From NCBI GenBank assembly GCA_049315325.1, contig JBMOKJ010000009.1, positions 55,168 to 119,167 on the forward strand: a stretch of DNA of 64,000 nt, written 5' to 3'. This document shows positions 51,086-59,536 of this stretch, one piece after another. Source of the stretch: CAXXIC01 sp049315325 (GTDB lineage Bacteria; Bacteroidota; Bacteroidia; Bacteroidales; UBA7332). The first letter of the stretch is position 1. Every line of letters begins with the position of its first letter. Both the position numbers and the translations under genes were made by a program. The notes under the pieces were generated by a model. That model made no database searches. It had not been told where the DNA came from and saw only the letters and a list, made by a program, of their open reading frames with translations.

Positions 51086-52927
51086 ATGAAAGCAGGAGCA
51101 ATTGCTGCAGAAATCGAATCAGCAGCACAGATACGTAAAGAAAAAACAGGTAGATTGCAAGGTGGCAATCCAAAAATCGGAATCAGACCAACCATCGATG
51201 CACGCCAAGGTGGCGTTCGCGAATCGCTGGAAGCACAAACCATGAACATGGCACAAAATCTCGCTACATTCTTGAGTACGAACCTCAGATACAGCGATGG
51301 TTCGCCAATCGAATGCGTGATGGCTGACACCACTATCGGACGTGTGGACGAAGCAGCCGCTTGTGCTGAAAAGTTCAAAACAGAAGGCGTTGGCGTTACC
51401 ATTACCGTCACTCCATGCTGGTGCTACGGTAGCGAGACAATCGACGTAGACCCACACACCATCAAAGCGGTTTGGGGATTCAACGGAACTGAGCGTCCGG
51501 GAGCAGTATATTTGGCAGCAGCTTTGGCAGGCCACAATCAAAAAGGATTGCCAGCATTTGGCATCTATGGTCGCGATGTGCAAGATGGTGGCGACAACTC
51601 CATTCCTGCAGATGTGCAAGAGAAATTACTTCGTTTTGCGAAAGCAGGTGTTGCTGCAGCATCACTCCGCGGCAAATCGTACCTATCAATCGGTTCTGTT
51701 TCGATGGGTATTGCCGGTTCTATTGTCGATTCAAATTTCTTCCAAGAATATCTTGGCATGCGCAACGAATACGTTGACATGAGCGAAATCATTCGTCGCG
51801 AAAAATTGGGTATTTACGATCCGGAAGAGTTCAAGAAAGCAATGGATTGGACTACTAAATATTGCAAGGCAAACGAAGGTGTTGACACCAACGATGCAGA
51901 CAAAAAGAAATCACGCGAAGTTCTCAACCAAGAGTGGGAATTTGTTGTGAAAATGACGCTGATTATGCGCGATTTGATGATCGGAAATCCAAAACTGCGC
52001 GAATTAGGTTTCGGCGAAGAGGCTTTGGGACATAATGCTATTGCATCTGGATTCCAAGGACAACGCCAATGGACTGATTTTATGCCGAATGGTGATTTTG
52101 CTGAGGCAATTCTGAATACATCTTTCGACTGGAACGGCATTCGCGAAGCATTCGTAGTAGCAACAGAGAATGACTCATTGAACGGTGCCGCAATGTTATT
52201 TGGCAAATTATTAACCAACACAGCTCAGGTATTTGCAGATGTACGCACCTATTGGAGCGCCGATGCTGTAGAACGCGTAACTGGTCACAAATTGGAAGGT
52301 CTTGCAGCTAACGGTTTGATTCACTTGATTAATTCAGGCTCTGCGGCTTTGGATGGTAGTGGTCAGCAAACTATCGACGGACAACCAGCGATGAAACCTT
52401 TCTGGGAAATCACCGAAGAAGAGGTACAAAAAACATTGGATGCAACAACTTGGTATCCTGCCGATTGCGGATATTTCCGTGGAGGAGGTTTCTCTTCAAA
52501 TTTCCTTACAAAAGGTGGAATGCCTGTCACAATGGCGCGCGTCAACCTCGTAAAAGGTCTTGGCCCTGTATTGCAATTGGCTGAAGGATGGACAGTTGAC
52601 ATACCAGCTGAAGTACACAAAGTGCTAGACGACCGCACCAACAAAACATGGCCAACTACGTGGTTTGCTCCACGATTGACCGGTGAAGGCAACTTCGCAG
52701 ACGTTTATTCTGTGATGAACAATTGGGGAGCCAACCACGGCGCATTCAGCTACGGACACATTGGTGCCGACTTGATTACACTTGCAGCCGTTTTGCGCAT
52801 TCCAGTATGTATGCACAACGTAGACGATGAAAAGATCTTCCGTCCGAGTGCTTGGGCTGCTTACGGCATGGACAAAGAGGGTGCCGACTACCGTGCTTGC
52901 CAAACTTACGGACCACTTTATAAATAA
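51086..52927 (+). CDS. fucI: L-fucose isomerase
   Basis: 613 aa; the E. coli enzyme has 591, and the excess is mainly a 23-residue N-terminal extension ahead of PKIGIRPTIDARQGGVRESL. The cytoplasmic enzyme converts L-fucose to L-fuculose (also D-arabinose to D-ribulose). The match runs end to end: TITVTPCWCYGSETIDVDP, WGFNGTERPGAVYLAAALAG, HNAIASGFQGQRQWTDFMPN. The metal-binding residues correspond to Glu361 (ATENDS), Asp385 (FADVRTYW) and His551 (GANHGAF), all present. It follows fucR by 110 bases with a candidate operator in the gap, and starts the catabolic run. A hairpin lies directly after the stop. Function is secure; in vivo substrate may include related sugars. Confidence 0.97.
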   Translation: MKAGAIAAEIESAAQIRKEKTGRLQGGNPKIGIRPTIDARQGGVRESLEAQTMNMAQNLATFLSTNLRYSDGSPIECVMADTTIGRVDEAAACAEKFKTEGVGVTITVTPCWCYGSETIDVDPHTIKAVWGFNGTERPGAVYLAAALAGHNQKGLPAFGIYGRDVQDGGDNSIPADVQEKLLRFAKAGVAAASLRGKSYLSIGSVSMGIAGSIVDSNFFQEYLGMRNEYVDMSEIIRREKLGIYDPEEFKKAMDWTTKYCKANEGVDTNDADKKKSREVLNQEWEFVVKMTLIMRDLMIGNPKLRELGFGEEALGHNAIASGFQGQRQWTDFMPNGDFAEAILNTSFDWNGIREAFVVATENDSLNGAAMLFGKLLTNTAQVFADVRTYWSADAVERVTGHKLEGLAANGLIHLINSGSAALDGSGQQTIDGQPAMKPFWEITEEEVQKTLDATTWYPADCGYFRGGGFSSNFLTKGGMPVTMARVNLVKGLGPVLQLAEGWTVDIPAEVHKVLDDRTNKTWPTTWFAPRLTGEGNFADVYSVMNNWGANHGAFSYGHIGADLITLAAVLRIPVCMHNVDDEKIFRPSAWAAYGMDKEGADYRACQTYGPLYK

Positions 52928-52933
52928 GAATTC

Positions 52934-52967
52934 GGAACTCTTCCCTTCCAAACGAGGGGAGAGTTCC
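52934..52967 (+). terminator. Intercistronic hairpin after fucI
   Basis: A 14-bp stem with G-U pairs (arms 52934-52947 and 52954-52967) and a 6-nt loop follows the fucI stop. The downstream tract (TTCATATATTTG) is not a clean U run, so it may act as a partial terminator or 3' end stabiliser that raises fucI over the genes behind it. Confidence 0.6.
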
Positions 52968-52986
52968 TTCATATATTTGCAAAAAA

Positions 52987-54120
52987 ATGGATAGCAATAT
53001 CAAACAATTGGTTGAGGTTTCGCAGCAATACGGTAAAAACAAAGCGTTCGTGATTGCAGGTGGTGGCAACACTTCTTACAAAGACAACGATTACATTTGG
53101 GTAAAAGCAAGTGGTGTGGCACTCGAAACCATCGACGAAAATGGTTTCGTAACACTTTCCCGCGAGAAGCTCAAAGTTGTTTCATCCAAAACCTACAGTT
53201 CTAATTCGACAGAAAGAGAAGTTGAAGTGAAAGCAGATTTGGCAAATGCCATTGTATCGACCAACGGCAACCGTCCGTCAGTGGAGACATCGATGCACGA
53301 AATTATCGACTATGCTTTTGTGGTACACACTCATCCCACGAAAGTGAATGCGGTGATGTGTTCTAAAAACAGTGCAAAAAACTGCCTAGAACTTTTCGGA
53401 TCTGATGTGTTGTTTATTCCTTACACCGACCCTGGATACGTTCTATTCAAAAAAGTAGAGAGCGAAATTCAGGCTTACTTCGACCTATTTGGCAAAGCGC
53501 CTCAGGTGATTTTCCTAGAAAATCACGGTGTATTTGTAGCTGCAAATAGCGTTGCAGAAATTGACGCCATCTACACCGACTTGATGCAAAAGATTGAAAA
53601 TCGTATTGCCGTAGCACTTCCTTCGGATGAGGCAAAAGCAATATCTTCGCCACTTATCCAGGAAGTAGCATTGTTGAATTCTGCCTTCGATGGCTTTATT
53701 GCAAAAGGCGTTAGTAGCGATTTAATTCTCTATTTTGCGAAAAGCAGAGAGAGTTTCGAGCAAGCATCTACGGCATTTACACCGGATGATATTGTCTACT
53801 GCAAGGCCTATTACCTATTCATTCCGCAAGCAAACGACTCAAAAGCTTTGGAGAGTCTTGCGCAAGAAAAAATTGCCGATTTCAAACTTCAAAACGGCTA
53901 TTTTCCTAAAGTTCTCGTTTTAGAAAATCAAGGCGTCATTGCGATTGAAGACAGCGAAAAATCGGCGTCGAATGTGCTTGAAGTTTTCACAAACATATTA
54001 AAAATCAGCTTCTTGTCTAATAATTTTGGCGGACCTCAATTTATGACAAAATCTCAAATTGAGTTTATTGACAATTGGGAGGTCGAGAACTACAGGAGAC
54101 AAATGGCGAAAAAAGCGTAA
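52987..54120 (+). CDS. Class II aldolase/adducin-family protein
   Basis: 377 aa. Residues about 10-210 form a class II aldolase domain: FVIAGGGNTSYKDNDYIWVK near 18, RPSVETSMHEIIDYAFVVHT near 98 with the likely catalytic Glu and the HTHP zinc ligands, and VIFLENHGVFVAA near 176 with the third His. Residues 215-377 are a partly repetitive half (KVLVLENQGVIAIED) that lacks the His. The sugar-phosphate aldolases of this superfamily cleave L-fuculose-1-P or L-rhamnulose-1-P to DHAP and lactaldehyde. The N-half is related to the N-half of the fusion protein next door. It lies 59 bases after fucI. Which ketose-1-phosphate it prefers is unknown; a non-aldolase role such as an epimerase cannot be excluded. 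Confidence 0.7.
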   Translation: MDSNIKQLVEVSQQYGKNKAFVIAGGGNTSYKDNDYIWVKASGVALETIDENGFVTLSREKLKVVSSKTYSSNSTEREVEVKADLANAIVSTNGNRPSVETSMHEIIDYAFVVHTHPTKVNAVMCSKNSAKNCLELFGSDVLFIPYTDPGYVLFKKVESEIQAYFDLFGKAPQVIFLENHGVFVAANSVAEIDAIYTDLMQKIENRIAVALPSDEAKAISSPLIQEVALLNSAFDGFIAKGVSSDLILYFAKSRESFEQASTAFTPDDIVYCKAYYLFIPQANDSKALESLAQEKIADFKLQNGYFPKVLVLENQGVIAIEDSEKSASNVLEVFTNILKISFLSNNFGGPQFMTKSQIEFIDNWEVENYRRQMAKKA

Positions 54121-54258
54121 TAAAAATTCAGAGCAGAAAGTCAACCATTTTTGTCAAATATTACGAAATACAATCCAAGAATAGCGCTAAATTTGCTAAC
54201 GGCTAAATCAAAAGAAACCATTAACCTAATTTTTTTAAAACCTTATTTTTTTACTCTT

Positions 54259-56379
54259 ATGAAATACGAAAAAAAATCAAACTACAACTACGTTTCCTAC
54301 TTATGGGACGATGCTGAAGTAGCAAAATTGAATGGAAACGAAGTAGATCTATTTATCTACCGTTCAAACAAATTAGGTGCAGACTTGCGATTGACCAACT
54401 ATGCAGGTGGAAATACCTCTTGCAAAGTAGAAGATAAAGACCCATTGAGCGGCAAAATGGCCGAAGTGATGTGGGTAAAAGGTTCGGGTGGCGACATCGG
54501 AACACTCAAAAGATCAGGCTGTGCCTCTCTTTATGTTGAGAAATTGCACAACTTGAAAAATGTGTACCGTGGACTGGAGTTTGAAGACGAAATGGTGGAA
54601 CTGTTCAACTATTGTCTCTTCAACCTCAAATCGGCAGCACCATCTATCGACACTCCGTTGCACGGCTTATTGCCCTACAAACACGTAGATCACCTTCACC
54701 CCGATGCACTGATTGCCATTGCAGCAGCTGCAGACGGAGAAAAAATCATGAAAGAGATTTGGGGCGAGTCGATTGCTTGGATTCCTTGGCAACGCCCGGG
54801 TTTCGACTTGGGACTTCAACTCGAAGCAGCAGTGAAGAAAAATCCGAACCTCAAAGGTTTGATTCTTGGAGGTCACGGTCTGTTTACATGGGGTGACACT
54901 TCATACGAATGTTACATCAACTCGTTGAATACCATAGAAGAAGCATCAGAATATCTAGCAGCCAATTATGGCAAAACACGACCTGTGTTTGGTGGATGGA
55001 AAGTACAACCTGCAGCAGAAGCTGATCGTAAAGAGCAAGCAGCTCAGATTATGCCACTGCTCAGAGGTTTGGCATCTACTTACAAACCGATGGTAGGAAA
55101 CTTCACCGACGACACTCGCGTGTTGGAATTCGTTGGTAGCAACGATTTAGCTCGTTTGGCTGAAATCGGCACTAGCTGTCCCGACCACTTCCTTCGCACC
55201 AAAATCCGTCCGTTGGTACTCGAAATCGCACCAGATGCAGATTTGAATAACCCTGAAGTGCGTGCTAAACTTGACGCTCAATTTGCAGAATATCGCGAAA
55301 TGTACAACGGATACTACAACCGTTGTAAACGCGACAACAGCCCTGCGGTTCGCGATACGAATCCAGTGGTGATACTTTATCCAGGTGTTGGAATGTTCAA
55401 CTTCGCCAAAGATCGTGCCACAGCGCGTGTATCGGGTGAATTCTACATCAACGCCATCAACGTAATGAAGGGTGCAGAAGCTGTTTCTGCCTACCAAGGA
55501 TTGCCCGAACAAGAGGCATTCGACATCGAATACTGGTTGCTCGAAGAGGCTAAACTTCAACGTATGCCAAAAGAAAAACCATTGTCACGTAAAGTTGCAT
55601 TAGTAACTGGTTCAGGTGGTGGTATTGGTAAAGCGATTGCCAAAAAACTAGCTGAAGAGGGAGCTTGCATTATGCTGACAGACCTCAACCCAGAATGGCT
55701 GCAAGCTGCGAAAGACGAATTTGTGAAACTATTTGGCAAAGACGTTGTAGCAGATGTAATTCTCGACGTCACCAAAAACGACCTGATGGATCAGGCATTC
55801 AAAGCCACTTCATTGGCATTCGGTGGAGTTGATATTTTGGTGAACTGCGCAGGTTTGGCAATTTCTAAACCGATCGAGCAAACCACCATCAACGATTGGG
55901 ATTTGTTGGACAACGTACTGGTGAAAGGTCAGTTCTTGATGAGCCAAAAAGCAACCGAAGTGATGCGCAAACAAAAAATGGGCGGCGACATCATCAACAT
56001 CGCTTCGAAAAATGGTTTGTTTGCTGGACCAAACAACATCGGTTACGGAACAGCTAAAGGTGCACAAATCCACATGAGCCGTTTGTTGGCAGCCGAGTTG
56101 GGCAAAGACAAAATTCGTGTGAACGTGGTGAATCCCGATGCAGTGATTGGTGGAAGTAAAATTTGGGAAGGCTCATGGGCTGAAGGTCGTGCTAAAGCGT
56201 ACGGCATCACTGTAGCTGAACTCCCAGGTTTTTACGCTTCGCGTACCATTATGAACGAAATCGTTTATGCAGAAGACATTGCCAACGGCGTATTTGCGTT
56301 TGTAGGTGGTCACCTGTCTAAATCGACTGGAAATATCATCAACGTAGACGGCGGTGTAGCTGCTAGCTTCGTTCGATAA
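54259..56379 (+). CDS. Bifunctional class II aldolase / short-chain dehydrogenase (RhaEW-like)
   Basis: 706 aa from ATG 54259 (MKYEKKSNYNYVSYLWDDAEV); a longer frame opens at TTG 54151 but adds a non-conserved leader. The aldolase half spans about 1-430: TNYAGGNTSCKVEDKDPLSG, VDHLHPDALIAI near 144 with the paired His, and LGGHGLFTWG near 205. The SDR half starts near 440: VALVTGSGGGIGKAIAKKL near 447 is the NAD(P) Rossmann motif, VNCAGLAISKP follows, and YGTAKGAQIHMS near 595 holds the Tyr-x-x-x-Lys. This fusion is established as L-rhamnulose-1-phosphate aldolase plus lactaldehyde dehydrogenase in the RhaEW group. It would yield DHAP and L-lactate, which the adjacent LutABC could oxidise. Substrate may be rhamnulose- or fuculose-phosphate. 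Confidence 0.85.
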   Translation: MKYEKKSNYNYVSYLWDDAEVAKLNGNEVDLFIYRSNKLGADLRLTNYAGGNTSCKVEDKDPLSGKMAEVMWVKGSGGDIGTLKRSGCASLYVEKLHNLKNVYRGLEFEDEMVELFNYCLFNLKSAAPSIDTPLHGLLPYKHVDHLHPDALIAIAAAADGEKIMKEIWGESIAWIPWQRPGFDLGLQLEAAVKKNPNLKGLILGGHGLFTWGDTSYECYINSLNTIEEASEYLAANYGKTRPVFGGWKVQPAAEADRKEQAAQIMPLLRGLASTYKPMVGNFTDDTRVLEFVGSNDLARLAEIGTSCPDHFLRTKIRPLVLEIAPDADLNNPEVRAKLDAQFAEYREMYNGYYNRCKRDNSPAVRDTNPVVILYPGVGMFNFAKDRATARVSGEFYINAINVMKGAEAVSAYQGLPEQEAFDIEYWLLEEAKLQRMPKEKPLSRKVALVTGSGGGIGKAIAKKLAEEGACIMLTDLNPEWLQAAKDEFVKLFGKDVVADVILDVTKNDLMDQAFKATSLAFGGVDILVNCAGLAISKPIEQTTINDWDLLDNVLVKGQFLMSQKATEVMRKQKMGGDIINIASKNGLFAGPNNIGYGTAKGAQIHMSRLLAAELGKDKIRVNVVNPDAVIGGSKIWEGSWAEGRAKAYGITVAELPGFYASRTIMNEIVYAEDIANGVFAFVGGHLSKSTGNIINVDGGVAASFVR

Positions 56380-56449
56380 AAATATAGTGTGTGTAGATAG
56401 ATGTGAATCTGTCGATTTTTTAGTTAAGTGTGTTTATAGTGTGGTAAGA

Positions 56450-56482
56450 GCCGCTCCTTCGGGGGCGGCAATTACTTTTTTT
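56450..56482 (+). terminator. UUCG-capped hairpin before lutA
   Basis: The stem GCCGCTCC (56450-56457) / GGGGCGGC (56462-56469) is closed by a UUCG tetraloop. AATTAC and a run of seven U follow. It lies in the 172-base gap between the fusion gene and lutA, so it may attenuate the transcript or protect the 5' part; the U run is 6 bases off the stem, so full termination is uncertain. Confidence 0.6.
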
Positions 56483-56551
56483 GACAAGAGAGCTGCTTTT
56501 TGTGCTCTTCTTTTAGGGTTTCATCCCTTTATAAAAATAAAAGATATACAG

Positions 56552-57295
56552 ATGAAAGTAGGATTGTTTGTTCCCTGTTACATCGACCAGTTTTATCCGC
56601 AAATAGCAGTGGCCACATTGCAATTGCTCGAAAAGCACGGTTGTGAAGTCGGATTTCCGCTCAATCAGAGCTGTTGCGGACAGCCGATGGCTAACTCAGG
56701 CTGCGAAAGCGATAGCAAAGCAACGGCGAAACTTTTCGTTGAGAATTTCAAAGAGTTCGACTACATCGTGGGTGCAGCACCCAGTTGTGTCGGTTTCGTT
56801 CAGGAGCATTACGACATTATTCCACAGACTGAAGAGGTCAAACACGTTCGGGAGAAAATCTACGATATCACCGAATTTCTGCTTGATATTCTCAAAATAG
56901 AAAAAATTGATGCCAAATTTCCTTACAAAGTAGGGTTGCACCAAAGTTGCCACGCGCAACGCGGCATGCGGATGGCTCAATCATCAGAAATAAACGGACC
57001 TGCTTTTTCGAAGCAACGCCAAATCCTTGAAATGGTGGACGGTCTGCAATTTATCGAATTGGATCGAACGGACGAATGCTGTGGCTTCGGTGGCACATTC
57101 TGTGTATCTGAAGATGCTGTTTCTGCTAAAATGGGCAAAGACCGCGTGGCAGACCACGAGCGAAATGGTGCGGAAGTCATTACAGGAGGCGATGTGTCGT
57201 GTCTGATGCATCTCGAAGGCGTTATCCGTCGTCAAAACAAGAATATCAAAATGGTGCACATGGTAGAAATACTCAACGGAAGCACTAAACTATAA
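56552..57295 (+). CDS. lutA: L-lactate utilisation protein LutA (CCG-domain Fe-S protein)
   Basis: 247 aa from ATG 56552 (MKVGLFVPCYIDQFYPQIAV), the usual LutA start. A longer frame begins at 56387 but its N-terminal 55 residues are translated spacer and hairpin DNA. Two cysteine-rich CCG domains are seen: NQSCCGQPMANSGC near 35 and ECCGFGGTFCVSEDA near 182, with HQSCHAQRGMR near 135. LutA, LutB and LutC form the iron-sulfur L-lactate dehydrogenase complex known from Bacillus. The family also includes glycolate oxidase subunits, but the lutB-lutC neighbours make LutA the better choice. It follows the aldolase-dehydrogenase fusion, as expected if L-lactate is the product of deoxyhexose cleavage. 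Confidence 0.92.
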   Translation: MKVGLFVPCYIDQFYPQIAVATLQLLEKHGCEVGFPLNQSCCGQPMANSGCESDSKATAKLFVENFKEFDYIVGAAPSCVGFVQEHYDIIPQTEEVKHVREKIYDITEFLLDILKIEKIDAKFPYKVGLHQSCHAQRGMRMAQSSEINGPAFSKQRQILEMVDGLQFIELDRTDECCGFGGTFCVSEDAVSAKMGKDRVADHERNGAEVITGGDVSCLMHLEGVIRRQNKNIKMVHMVEILNGSTKL

Positions 57296-57296
57296 A

Positions 57297-57413
57297 GCCC
57301 CACTCCAACTCTCCCCCAAAGGGAGAGGGTAAGATGCAAAGCGATGAAAACAAGAGAAAATTACAGATTATTCACATTCTTAAAGTCCCCCTTTGGGGGA
57401 GTCAGGGGGCTCC
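57297..57413. repeat. G/C-rich inverted-repeat doublet (REP-like), copy 2
   Basis: Unit 57297-57329 (core CTCCCCCAAAGGGAGAG) and unit 57384-57413 (core TCCCCCTTTGGGGGAG, then TCAGGGGGCT) face each other across a 54-bp unrelated spacer. The doublet begins one base after the lutA stop and ends one base before the lutB start at 57415, so it fills the whole gap. The cores match copy 1 at 29257-29411. Confidence 0.8.
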
Positions 57414-57414
57414 A

Positions 57415-58776
57415 ATGAAGCACGCTCAAGCTGCTACCCAATTTATCAAAGACGAAGCCCGAACCGACTGGCACGACAAAGCCCTGTGGTTTGTGCGTTA
57501 CAAACGCGATGTGCAGACCAAGAAAGTGCCCGAATGGGAACAACTGCGCGAACTAGCATCTCAAATAAAAGGCAATGTGCTTTCAGAACTCGATACATAC
57601 TTAATTCAGTTCGAGGAAAATGCGCTCAAAAACGGCGTTCACGTGCATTGGGCTAAAGATGCGCACGAGCACAACGACATTATCCTGAATATTCTCAAAG
57701 AGAAAGGTGTCCGCAAAATGGTGAAGAGCAAATCGATGCTTACCGAAGAGTGCCATCTCAATCCATACCTGATACAAAACGGCATCGATGTGATTGATAC
57801 CGACCTAGGTGAGCGCATTATTCAGTTGCGCGACGAGACACCGAGTCACATCGTATTGCCAGCCATTCACCTCAAAAAAGAGGATGTCGGCGAAACGTTC
57901 CATCAATATCTTGGCTCTCAAAAAGGAGCCAGCGACCCCAAATACCTCACCGAGGTAGCACGTGGTCACCTGCGTGAACAATTCTTGACAGCTGATGCTG
58001 CTCTGACCGGAGTAAACTTTGCCGTGGCCGAAACCGGCGGTTTTGTGGTTTGTACCAACGAAGGCAACGCCGACTTAGGAGCTCATCTCGCACCGATTCA
58101 CATTGCCAGCATGGGAATGGAAAAACTGATTCCTCGTCAGTCTGATTTGGGCGTATTTCTTCGATTGTTGGCTCGTAACGCAACTGGGCAGCCTATTACC
58201 ACCTATTCGTCGCATTTCTTGAAACCAAGCAATGGTCAAGAGATGCACATTGTGATTGTGGATAACGGTCGCAGCGAGCAGCTTGGTCGCGAAGATTTCC
58301 GTAAATCGCTCTACTGCATCCGTTGTGGTGCGTGCATGAATACCTGTCCGGTCTATCGCCGAAGCGGAGGTCACAGTTACAGCTACACCGTTCCTGGTCC
58401 GATTGGTTCTATTCTTTCGCCGGGAATTGATTTGAAGAAACATTCTTCTATGCCATTTGCCTCTACGTTGTGTGGATCTTGCACCGATGTCTGTCCTGTG
58501 AAGATTGACATACATCACCAATTATACAAATGGCGTCAAATCATTGCCAAAGAGGGCGATTTCCCTTTGAGTAAAAAGATTATGATGAAGGTAATGGGCT
58601 TCCTACTTTCGCATCCGAAGCTGTATCGTTTTGCTGGAAAAATGGCACGAACTGCATTACCTATTATGCCACGCTTTATGTTGTACAACAATCTGAATGC
58701 TTGGGGCAAAGAACGCGAAATTCCGCAAGCTCCAAAACAAAGCTTTAGGGAATGGTATCTCAAAAACAGGGATTGA
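57415..58776 (+). CDS. lutB: L-lactate utilisation protein LutB (ferredoxin-type Fe-S protein)
   Basis: 453 aa from ATG 57415 (MKHAQAATQFIKDEARTDWH). An in-frame ATG at 57334 exists, but the 27 extra residues, including KVPLWGSQGAP, are translated repeat and lack family conservation. The N-terminal LUD domain spans about 40-290 (MVKSKSMLTEE, GVNFAVAETGGFVVCTNEGN). Two [4Fe-4S] motifs follow: CIRCGACMNTCPVYRRSGGH near 301 and CGSCTDVCPVKIDIHH near 352. The C-terminal end (APKQSFREWY) also fits LutB. The protein links electrons from L-lactate oxidation to the quinone pool or another carrier together with LutA and LutC. Placement in a fucose/rhamnose operon is unusual and discussed in the findings. 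Confidence 0.94.
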   Translation: MKHAQAATQFIKDEARTDWHDKALWFVRYKRDVQTKKVPEWEQLRELASQIKGNVLSELDTYLIQFEENALKNGVHVHWAKDAHEHNDIILNILKEKGVRKMVKSKSMLTEECHLNPYLIQNGIDVIDTDLGERIIQLRDETPSHIVLPAIHLKKEDVGETFHQYLGSQKGASDPKYLTEVARGHLREQFLTADAALTGVNFAVAETGGFVVCTNEGNADLGAHLAPIHIASMGMEKLIPRQSDLGVFLRLLARNATGQPITTYSSHFLKPSNGQEMHIVIVDNGRSEQLGREDFRKSLYCIRCGACMNTCPVYRRSGGHSYSYTVPGPIGSILSPGIDLKKHSSMPFASTLCGSCTDVCPVKIDIHHQLYKWRQIIAKEGDFPLSKKIMMKVMGFLLSHPKLYRFAGKMARTALPIMPRFMLYNNLNAWGKEREIPQAPKQSFREWYLKNRD

Positions 58777-58826
58777 GGGGATTAGGGATTGAAAAGGTTG
58801 AGTAACTGAGTAAATGATTAACTGAA

Positions 58827-59414
58827 ATGAGTAGCAAATCATACATATTAGAACGGGTAAAGCAAAACAAGCCGAAGCTGAGCGCGTTGCCCGATGTGCC
58901 GATGTTCGAGCGCAAAGACGATGTTTCACTAATTTCACTCTTCAGAGAGAATTTGGAGTTTGTGGGTGGACGAATCATCGAATTGGCATCGAAAGACGAA
59001 CTTAACGGTCAAATTGCCGAGATTTATCCTGATTTGAAAGTCATTGCATCTACTTTACCAGAAGTAGCAGCAGCCACTTTAGACCTAAACTCAATAATCG
59101 ACCCGCACGAGTTGAAAGGGATTGATTTAGCCATCATCAAAGGAGAAATGGGCGTGGCGGAGAATGGTGCAATCTGGATTCCATCGAATACAGTTTCGCA
59201 TCGCGCATTACCTTTTATTACGCAACATTTGGTAATTGTGCTCGATAAATCGACACTGGTGTGGAACATGCACCAAGCATACACGAAACTTGATATTCAG
59301 ACAGCAGACGGATTTGGCGTATTCCTTTCAGGTCCATCCAAAACAGCAGACATCGAGCAGAGTTTGGTGATTGGAGCGCACGGCAGTCGTAGTTTGGTGG
59401 TGTTTTTGGTTTGA
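58827..59414 (+). CDS. lutC: L-lactate utilisation protein LutC
   Basis: 195 aa, a single LUD domain: LSALPDVPMFERKDD near 20, GVAENGAIWIPSNT near 112 and FLSGPSKTADIEQSLVIGAH near 167. Its length is slightly below the about 240 of Bacillus LutC, mostly at the N-terminus. The GPSKTADIE motif is diagnostic. It starts 50 bases after lutB and completes the lutABC set. Cytoplasmic, or peripheral to the inner membrane with LutA and LutB. Confidence 0.93.
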   Translation: MSSKSYILERVKQNKPKLSALPDVPMFERKDDVSLISLFRENLEFVGGRIIELASKDELNGQIAEIYPDLKVIASTLPEVAAATLDLNSIIDPHELKGIDLAIIKGEMGVAENGAIWIPSNTVSHRALPFITQHLVIVLDKSTLVWNMHQAYTKLDIQTADGFGVFLSGPSKTADIEQSLVIGAHGSRSLVVFLV

Positions 59415-59536
59415 AATTGATAAGATTTCTTTGTGCTCTATGTTGTGAAATTTAAAAATATATTAGTAAGATCGAATAATCACGTACTGTGAAACACACA
59501 ACAACTAACGATTTTACAAACTAACAATTTGAAAAG

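Noticed and set aside
54151..54258. Upstream extension of the aldolase-dehydrogenase fusion from a TTG codon
   Set aside because: The 36 extra residues are hydrophobic and unlike the family start; the ATG at 54259 begins the conserved aldolase sequence.
56387..56551. Upstream start for lutA at 56387
   Set aside because: The extension translates a UUCG hairpin and a U-rich spacer; ATG 56552 gives the normal LutA N-terminus.
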